Assembly (NCBI RefSeq): GCF_900178525.1
Contig: NZ_FXDJ01000006.1
Coordinates: 1-64,000, forward strand
Length of the DNA stretch: 64,000 nucleotides
Direction: 5' to 3'
DNA from: Massilibacteroides vaginae
GTDB lineage: Bacteria; Bacteroidota; Bacteroidia; Bacteroidales; Tannerellaceae
Shown here: in pieces, positions 35,381-41,741 of the stretch
Position numbering within the stretch: the stretch's first letter is position 1
Layout: every line of letters starts with the position of its first letter
Made by a program: the position numbers and the translations under genes
The notes under the pieces: generated by a model
What the model saw: only the letters and a program-made list of their open reading frames with translations
The model's database searches: none
What the model was told of the DNA's origin: nothing

Positions 35381-35941
35381 ATGAAAAGAATTTATTTACT
35401 GCTGTTCTTGGTCGCTTTCGTTAGCAATGCGTTCAGTCAGAATAGACTTTCGCTCTACATAGGAAGCGCAAACCAATATGCCGCTGTGGAATTATCTGAT
35501 TTCCGCCAACGGCTATGTGTGGAGTATGGTATACCTGTTTCTTCATTAGATGATTATTACCACCGGTGCGGAAACGATTGGGGAAATGTAGGAATCGCGC
35601 TTGAAATTGCGAGAACCTCCGGAAGAAGCATGAGAGATGTTTGTAATTATTACGATCGCTACCGTCGCTACGGGTGGGATCGCGTTGTACTGGAAATAGG
35701 TATCAAACCCGGTTCTCGCTATTACAAACCGTTTTATGACAGAATACATCATCACCATGATGTTTGGGATCAACACTATTACAATTACTGTGAAAGACAC
35801 GGTAAGCACCACCCTAAAAATCATAAGTACAAAGCCAAACACAAGAAAAAGTATGACAATGGATACCATAGAGGATATGATAAACGATACAAGAAAAAGT
35901 ATCATGATGATGACGACGACGACGACGATTATGATGACTAA
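35381..35941 (+). CDS. Secreted His/Lys/Asp-rich protein
   Basis: A 186-aa protein with a signal peptide (MKRIYLLLFLVAFVSNAFSQ). Residues 30-115 are a conserved small domain (LSDFRQRLCVEYGIPVSSLD, RCGNDWGNVGIALEIARTSG, CNYYDRYRRYGWDRVVLEIG). The rest is low complexity: clusters of His (HHHHDVWDQHYYN, KHHPKNHKYKAKHKKK), then Lys/Tyr repeats and an end of eight Asp (DDDDDDDDYDD). It could bind metal ions or calcium salts; no enzyme motif. It starts 16 bp after the broken lipocalin-like gene. I recognise only a hypothetical family. Confidence 0.65.
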   Translation: MKRIYLLLFLVAFVSNAFSQNRLSLYIGSANQYAAVELSDFRQRLCVEYGIPVSSLDDYYHRCGNDWGNVGIALEIARTSGRSMRDVCNYYDRYRRYGWDRVVLEIGIKPGSRYYKPFYDRIHHHHDVWDQHYYNYCERHGKHHPKNHKYKAKHKKKYDNGYHRGYDKRYKKKYHDDDDDDDDYDD

Positions 35942-36244
35942 ATTGACCCTTCCGGGGATAAATTTTAGCCTATTTACACCAATCTGATAATCAAGCCGTT
36001 AGATACACCGAAAAACATAAAGGTTATTTTTGAAAATATAAAGGATATATTTTCAAAAATAACCTTTATGTTTTTATAAAGATAGTAATATAAAAATCGC
36101 TTGTAAAAATCACGCTGTTTATAGGGCTTCCAACTTACCCATTCACTTCGTATTTATTTCCCTTTTGAAACTACATTTTTTCCTGTCATCTCATAATCCG
36201 TATTCAGTCCCGCTTTTTCCGGCTTGGGTAAATTTTAACCCAAC
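35942..36244. other. Spacer holding the reversed repeat copy B
   Basis: 303 bp with the 22-nt iterated element at 35985-36096 and no gene. Confidence 0.6.
35985..36096 (-). repeat. 22-nt iterated intergenic element, copy B (perfect palindrome)
   Basis: Same family as copies A and C but in the opposite direction. On the minus strand it starts TTTTTATATTACTATC and ends TGATTATCA. Unlike A and C, the left unit is turned round, giving a perfect 29-bp inverted repeat (36011-36039 with 36047-36075) around a 7-nt loop. It starts 44 bp after the stop of the His/Asp-rich gene. Confidence 0.85.
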
Positions 36245-36469
36245 TTGCAGCGATCGCTCCTCACATGGTTAAATAAATTAGAGGAACAATTGAATCCTGA
36301 ACAGTTCTTCCGGGTGAACCGGCAGATGATACTGAACATCGATGCGATTGACCATGCGGCACCGTATTTTAAAGGTCGGATTAAAGTAACCGTTCATCCT
36401 TCTTTCAAATCAGACATTATAATAAGCGAAGGGAAAGCTTCCAATTTTAAATTGTGGCTTAATTACTGA
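36245..36469 (+). pseudogene. LytTR DNA-binding domain fragment
   Basis: About 74 codons from a TTG start. LLTWLNKLEEQLNPEQFFRV and NRQMILNIDAIDHAAPYFKG match the second half of LytTR domains of response regulators (F-R-x-N-R-x-x-I-N), and the frame ends SEGKASNFKLWLNY. The receiver domain and the first LytTR strands are missing, and no start motif precedes it, so this is a 5'-truncated response-regulator remnant. It converges on the regulator at 36478-37566. Confidence 0.7.
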
Positions 36470-36477
36470 TCTTACAG

Positions 36478-37566
36478 TTAAATTTTTCCGTCTAATTTGT
36501 CTACAAAATGCTTGTATCCTCTGTAACTTCTAAATCCGGCTCTAAGAACAAGCATTTCTTTATCATAATCTGATTTTACAGGTTCTTTTTCTAATTGTTT
36601 AAGTTCAATCAACCGGCAACTGTTTATATAACGGCTGAAACTCATACCATACGTTTTATTAATAAAAGTCGATAAATAAGTGCGGTTTGTACAAAGCTCG
36701 AACATCAGATCGGTAATTTTAAGACTTGGATTCAAATAGGGTTTTTTCTCCCGGATCAGTTTCTCGAATTCAGCTTTGTCAATATGAAGGTAATCAAGTT
36801 TCTCTTCTTTTAAATCAACTCCTACAGGATACATGATGATGTAGTTGTCTGTAAATACATTGTAAACTATAATTATTAATTGTAGCTGAAAAATAAAATG
36901 TATTATGGCCAAGAACAGGGAGATCATTACCTCTTCATCTCTAAAAAACACATATAAAACGGTAGGAGGTATTAATGAAAAGGTTAGTATTATTACTAAA
37001 ATAAGCCATCTAAGGGAAGTTCTGTCTTCGTCTGCCGAATAATCTTTAATGATATTTCTATATTTGAGAATCCTTCGTAAACCATAATATAAATAGACAG
37101 TTCCGTAAACCATCCAAATACAAAGCTTAAAAGACGAAACAACGACAAACCACTTTGGCGTATAAAGCAACGCAATATTAAAACCGGGTAAAATAGAATA
37201 CGAAAAAACATATTGAATTATCAGAATAAGAATCGGACTTAGGTAATGCCAATAAGAAAACGTTGTTCTCTTATCCACATTAGTAACCAGATAGATAATA
37301 TGGTAAATGATAATGATCGAATACAAAATCGACAGCATCGAAAAAAAATTTACATAAACATAAAGGGGTTTCAGGTAAATAAAAGAGAAGCTTGCAACAC
37401 TTACGAATACAATCATTATATAGTAAACCATCAACAATTTTAGCAGATAGACATTCTTTGTTTTGTCTTTCTCGAATAAACGCATTAAGATAAAACCTAA
37501 ACAAATAAACGCTGTCATGGCCGGAGCAGCCATACTGATAATAAAAAACAATTCTATGATACTCAT
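36478..37566 (-). CDS. Polytopic membrane AraC-type regulator 2
   Basis: A 362-aa protein with about seven hydrophobic helices in the first 250 residues (for example FFIISMAAPAMTAFICLGFI, YWHYLSPILILIIQYVF, FSLIPPTVLYVFF, VMISLFLAIIHFIFQLQLI) and a C-terminal AraC/HTH_18 domain (about 265-362: SLKITDLMFELCTNRTYLST, NKTYGMSFSRYINSCRLIEL, LVLRAGFRSYRGYKHFV). It is a one-protein membrane sensor and regulator; the signal is unknown. It lies 12 bp after its paralogue at 37579-38808 and was probably made by duplication. Confidence 0.8.
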   Translation of the reverse strand: MSIIELFFIISMAAPAMTAFICLGFILMRLFEKDKTKNVYLLKLLMVYYIMIVFVSVASFSFIYLKPLYVYVNFFSMLSILYSIIIIYHIIYLVTNVDKRTTFSYWHYLSPILILIIQYVFSYSILPGFNIALLYTPKWFVVVSSFKLCIWMVYGTVYLYYGLRRILKYRNIIKDYSADEDRTSLRWLILVIILTFSLIPPTVLYVFFRDEEVMISLFLAIIHFIFQLQLIIIVYNVFTDNYIIMYPVGVDLKEEKLDYLHIDKAEFEKLIREKKPYLNPSLKITDLMFELCTNRTYLSTFINKTYGMSFSRYINSCRLIELKQLEKEPVKSDYDKEMLVLRAGFRSYRGYKHFVDKLDGKI

Positions 37567-37578
37567 TACTGCTCTTTT

Positions 37579-38808
37579 TTATTGTTCTTCTTCTGATTGC
37601 TTAGCCCTTAGATAGCTACGAAAACTACCAAAACCGGCTTTCGACACCAATTCACGCAGTTCTTTATTTTTATTTGAGGGCAATCTTTGTAAAATAGCTA
37701 ACTCCTGTAAACGGCACTGATTCAGATACCGGTTAAAATTCACACCATATTCCGTATTTATAAATCGGGAAATATAGGTCCGGTTAACTTTAAGTTGCTC
37801 AACCAAATCAGTGATCTGATATTTCGGATCCAGATAAGGCTTGTTCTTTTTCATATAATTCTCAAAATTCCTCTTGTTAAGTATCGGGAATGGAGCGAAT
37901 ATCTCGGTGTCTGCATTTCTTTGATATCGGGTAACGGAACTTCTCTCTATCTGACTACCGATCGGATTTGTTTGATAATCTGCCGGTTCAATATCTCCAA
38001 TGTCTTCATCGTCCGGATTTGACGTAGTGATCGATTCGGAAAAATTCAGGAAATAATTACGCCTCATCACCTTATAACTCATCACAACATGACCGCATGC
38101 GATGAACAACACTATGAAAATATTCCTCAACAACTTATTCATATGTGCGTGAGAGCCAAGCGAGCTTATCATGGCAACTAATAAAATGACAATGCTCAAG
38201 CCTATTAAATACCACAGCCAGAATGTATACCTCTTATAGTCTGCGGGATATCGTCTCTTCACAAATAGGTTATACGACCAAAGCGTTTTCATGGATAACA
38301 AAACATAGACAATCAGGTATAAAATACGCATTACATGCTTTGATTCATAAAACATATAATAATATCTATATTCCGGAATTATGTTTGCCGATGAAGAAAC
38401 AATAGCATTCTGAACTTCATATGGAATAAAAAGAGACCAAACAAAAATAATGGCGCAAAGAATTAAAGGAGGCACATAATGCCACGCCGGAAAGTTCGGG
38501 GTTTCTTGGGAAGCGGTTAAATTATAAATAAAATGATATAAAGTTACCGAAGCCAATAATAAACTCAGATAGAACAGTGGATTTAAATAAATAAACAATT
38601 CGCTCTGATAGTTAAACAAAATGGTTCCGGCCCAAATAGTTAGTGCGAATAAATAATAGAAAATCAGTACCCATCTTATTCCTTTCTCTTCAGAACAGGT
38701 GCTATCCTGGTAGGTTAGTATCATTAATATGATGCAAATGGTTGACGAATATACCGGAATTGCATAAATGACAATCTCCATACATGTTAGAAAACTGGTT
38801 TGGTTCAT
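37579..38808 (-). CDS. Polytopic membrane AraC-type regulator 1
   Basis: A 409-aa protein with the same design: about seven membrane segments up to residue 250 (MEIVIYAIPVYSSTICIILM, VLIFYYLFALTIWAG, WHYVPPLILCAIIFVWSL, LWYLIGLSIVILLVAMI, NIFIVLFIACGHVVMSY), a loop rich in Asp/Ser, and a C-terminal AraC domain (about 310-405: YQITDLVEQLKVNRTYISRF, NTEYGVNFNRYLNQCRLQEL, LVSKAGFGSFRSYLRAKQS). It is divergent from pilus operon 2 with a 458-bp spacer, so operon 2 is the likely target. A possible -7 element TAAATTTG is at about 38911-38918 on the minus strand. Confidence 0.8.
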   Translation of the reverse strand: MNQTSFLTCMEIVIYAIPVYSSTICIILMILTYQDSTCSEEKGIRWVLIFYYLFALTIWAGTILFNYQSELFIYLNPLFYLSLLLASVTLYHFIYNLTASQETPNFPAWHYVPPLILCAIIFVWSLFIPYEVQNAIVSSSANIIPEYRYYYMFYESKHVMRILYLIVYVLLSMKTLWSYNLFVKRRYPADYKRYTFWLWYLIGLSIVILLVAMISSLGSHAHMNKLLRNIFIVLFIACGHVVMSYKVMRRNYFLNFSESITTSNPDDEDIGDIEPADYQTNPIGSQIERSSVTRYQRNADTEIFAPFPILNKRNFENYMKKNKPYLDPKYQITDLVEQLKVNRTYISRFINTEYGVNFNRYLNQCRLQELAILQRLPSNKNKELRELVSKAGFGSFRSYLRAKQSEEEQ

Positions 38809-39266
38809 TATTTCGTCGTGTTTAATAAATAAAAAATAAATAGAGAGCTTTTGCTACCAACAGATATAACACATACCCATAAACAAAGCACTTTTCTTGA
38901 AACACAAAGCAAATTTAAACAAAACAAATCTTTTAACCATTCTTTTTTACGTCTATTTTACAATTTGTCCAAAAAGAAAAGTAAACAAAACAGTACACAA
39001 AGAATGATATAAATGATAAAAAAACCTCATCGTTTCCACTCATAAAAAACACAAATAAAAACACGTAATCATCTCATTACCTGATGCATTTGTACAAATA
39101 TGAAGTGTATATATCATGTGTCCTTTTTTACATTTTTATATTTATCATTTGGCATGTTTTGAATATACAGTTTAGTAAAGAGAAATACATTTTTACCTGT
39201 TTTATTTGCAGTAATCAAAGTGAGATAACGAATCATTTCTTTTAATTAATTTAATAATAGAAAACT
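38809..39266. promoter_or_regulatory. Divergent regulatory region before pilus operon 2
   Basis: 458 bp, very AT-rich, with no gene. It must contain the operon 2 promoter and that of the regulator pair. On the minus strand TAAATTTG lies about 105 bp before the regulator. I found no full TTTG/TAnnTTTG pair for the pilin direction, which suggests activator dependence. No clear invertible segment. Confidence 0.5.
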
Positions 39267-40628
39267 ATGAAACTCCAAAATTTATTCATGACGACATCGC
39301 TTATTGCATTCGGAATTATTAGCTGCAATAACGAAGATTATGACCTTCAAAACAAAGGTGACGGCACGGATGGCGAAGAAACGTATATGAGCTTAACATT
39401 ATCTTTTCCTAAGACAGACGGACCTCAATTCCGTGCCACCGGAGATAATAATGCCACTTTAGAGGAAACGGCATTAGACAGAATTGATGTGTTTATTTTT
39501 AACTCTAACACCGGCTTTATGGTAAAAAACGCCGTGTTGAATGCTTCCAACTTTGATCAGATGGCATCTACCTCTTCAGAAGATGTTTGGAAGGCTAAAA
39601 CAACGATAGGCACAACGACCGGACAGAAAACCATTTTCGTAGGTATTAACTTGCCGGTAACTTTCGCACAGGGATTAAATAATACATCGCTTGCTAATTT
39701 TAATGATATAGCACATACCTTAAACATAAGCGAATTGGTTACAACCCAAGGTTTAGCCATGTTTAGTGCAAAAGGTACAACCAGCGAACTTAAACCTATA
39801 GGAGACCCTGCCTACAACACCAATAATGTACTTAAAATTCCAATTAAGCGAATGGTAGCTAAAATAACCGTAGAAGAAGGTGAAAACATGGTTATCAATG
39901 GTGCGGGTAAGTTGGATAATCTGAGCTTCGCGATAAGCAACATAAACAAAAAAATGTACTTAGTGCCTAAAACAGATGGTAGCGACCCCAATTATGCAGC
40001 CAATACATGGCTGGCGGGCGATTTTATTAGCGCAGTTAACACACCGGGAGGTGCGGGAGACGGTTTTATTCGTATTGATTCGGCTAAGACAGAAGTGAAA
40101 AAGCTGAAAACGCTTTATGCGACTGAAAACACATCTGTTAATCATTGGAAAGAAGAAATTACACGGGTTATAGTTAGAGCAACTTTTGTGCCGGAAAAAA
40201 TTACTGATCTCCAGGGTGCGAATTATGTTCAGATAGCAAACCCCAATAGTTCTCCAACTACATTCTGGACAGTCTTGCTGCAAAATGGTTTTAAATATTT
40301 CTTCTTAAACGAAAGTACGGCTAATGCTTATAAAGCGGCCAATCCGGGTAGTATTAAATCGGCTGCTTACACAAACGGTTATTGTTATTACGATATGTAC
40401 CTGAACAAAGACGGATACTTTCAAGGCAATATCGTAACGGCTAAAAAGTGGGATGTGTTCCGAAATGATTATTACCGTTGCCGCATAACGAACATACTTG
40501 CTCCCGGACGTCCAACGGAAAATTTAGTGGATCCTAAAACGCCGCCGGCAGTTGAAACAGACCTTCAGTTTGATCTTGACATTTTATTCTGGAATCTTAT
40601 TACCGGCGATTATTCGCTTGAACCTTAA
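39267..40628 (+). CDS. Major fimbrillin (Mfa1-like) of pilus operon 2
   Basis: A 453-aa lipoprotein precursor with Cys20 in GIISC. FRATGDNNATLEETALDRID gives Arg56-Ala57, the same R-A-T-G-D motif as in the operon 1 pilin. The next part, DRIDVFIFNSNTGFMVKNAV, and TGQKTIFVGINLPVTF are typical N-domain strands; IKRMVAKITVEEG is the family 'KR..AKI' segment; the end is DILFWNLITGDYSLEP. It is longer than the operon 1 pilin by about 65 residues. First gene of the operon; a shaft subunit by family. Confidence 0.83.
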   Translation: MKLQNLFMTTSLIAFGIISCNNEDYDLQNKGDGTDGEETYMSLTLSFPKTDGPQFRATGDNNATLEETALDRIDVFIFNSNTGFMVKNAVLNASNFDQMASTSSEDVWKAKTTIGTTTGQKTIFVGINLPVTFAQGLNNTSLANFNDIAHTLNISELVTTQGLAMFSAKGTTSELKPIGDPAYNTNNVLKIPIKRMVAKITVEEGENMVINGAGKLDNLSFAISNINKKMYLVPKTDGSDPNYAANTWLAGDFISAVNTPGGAGDGFIRIDSAKTEVKKLKTLYATENTSVNHWKEEITRVIVRATFVPEKITDLQGANYVQIANPNSSPTTFWTVLLQNGFKYFFLNESTANAYKAANPGSIKSAAYTNGYCYYDMYLNKDGYFQGNIVTAKKWDVFRNDYYRCRITNILAPGRPTENLVDPKTPPAVETDLQFDLDILFWNLITGDYSLEP

Positions 40629-40667
40629 CCGGGAAAAATTACACATTCCTATATGAATGTATGTTTC

Positions 40668-40698
40668 AACAAGGGAGAAATAAAACCTCTCCCTTGTT
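40668..40698 (+). promoter_or_regulatory. Hairpin between major pilin and anchor (operon 2)
   Basis: A perfect 11-bp stem, AACAAGGGAGA / TCTCCCTTGTT, with a 9-nt loop, 40-70 bp after the pilin stop. It is followed by a run of A, not T, on the coding strand. Same position as in operon 1 but a different sequence. Confidence 0.75.
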
Positions 40699-40737
40699 AA
40701 AAAAAGAGCCTCGTAAATAATTAAATACAAAAACAAC

Positions 40738-41706
40738 ATGGGAATACTATCTAACTTTAAGTTCTCCGCATGGTTCGTCTTGCTGCTAATCACGTCTTCA
40801 TGCATTCGGGAAGATCTTTCTGATTGTCCTGTGAAAATGGAGAAACTCCAAGTGGCTTTTTCATTCGACACACCGGCAGGACCGCGTAACATAGATCCCG
40901 CCGAGCTTAAAATAGCGCACCTTTACATATTTGATGTAGACGGAAATTACGTAAGCACCGTTACTTACCAAAATCCGCAACTTTATCACAATTATCCGAT
41001 AGAGGTTGATCTCCTCCCGGGCGAGTATGAATTTATTGTATGGATGAATACAGCAGAATATTTTGACGTATTGTCTGTCGATTCAAACGAAAAGCTCAGC
41101 AACCCGGACCGACACGAAGATATTATAAAGTTAGCAGTTCCGTCTTTGGGATATATTACATCTGAAATTCCTTTAATTATGTTTGGCGAAGTGAGTAACC
41201 AGCAGATTACCAACGACAATCAGATTATAACGATTCCGCTTGTACAAAACACAAACACAATTAATGTTACGGTTAAAGGATTGCCGCAAACCGGTCATGA
41301 GTACTATCAGGTAATTAGTGACAAAAATGCATACGAATCGTTTCAAAACAAACCTGTTGCAGGCGAAGAGATCAGCTATGTGGCTCCAATGAATCTGAGA
41401 GGAACAAAAAGTGTCGTAAATGAATCTACTGATCTTGTTTCCTCCTTAAGGGTACTTAAACTCTACAAGGAAAACCAACCTAAACTGGTTTTATGGAATG
41501 AAACTGAAAAGATAGATCTATATCCGGGGAAAAGTGGTTTATCGAATGATTTAATTAAAATGATCACCGAGAAATATCCGGATGTCGACTTTAAAACTAC
41601 CCACGTATTTGATATCATTCTTTATTACAATACGAACATGGAAGTTACTGTTGACATACAATACTGGAACGACTATGAAACGGATTATACAATAGAGCCT
41701 GATTGA
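40738..41706 (+). CDS. FimB/Mfa2-family pilus anchor lipoprotein (operon 2)
   Basis: A 322-aa lipoprotein, Cys22 in TSSCIREDLSDCP, the same SCI...DCP signature as the operon 1 anchor. Strand segments include LQVAFSFDTPAG, IAHLYIFDVDGNYVST and the YPIEVDLLPGEYEFIVWMNT block typical of Mfa2; the end is ITVDIQYWNDYETDYTIEPD-like. The outer-membrane lipid anchor of the pilus by family. It starts 109 bp after the pilin, with the hairpin between. Confidence 0.85.
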   Translation: MGILSNFKFSAWFVLLLITSSCIREDLSDCPVKMEKLQVAFSFDTPAGPRNIDPAELKIAHLYIFDVDGNYVSTVTYQNPQLYHNYPIEVDLLPGEYEFIVWMNTAEYFDVLSVDSNEKLSNPDRHEDIIKLAVPSLGYITSEIPLIMFGEVSNQQITNDNQIITIPLVQNTNTINVTVKGLPQTGHEYYQVISDKNAYESFQNKPVAGEEISYVAPMNLRGTKSVVNESTDLVSSLRVLKLYKENQPKLVLWNETEKIDLYPGKSGLSNDLIKMITEKYPDVDFKTTHVFDIILYYNTNMEVTVDIQYWNDYETDYTIEPD

Positions 41707-41741
41707 AATAAAAATGTCTATATAACAAAATAAATAAGCAT

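Noticed and set aside
35546-35905. A 119-codon minus-strand frame opposite the His/Asp-rich gene
   Set aside because: Its hydrophobic Ile/Val/Met-rich sequence is the antisense image of the His/Lys/Asp repeats; the plus-strand frame has a signal peptide and a conserved domain.
33546-39266. Invertible promoter controlling the pilus operons
   Set aside because: I searched the two regulatory spacers for matched inverted repeats of 10 bp or more flanking a promoter-like sequence and saw none; no invertase gene is in the window.
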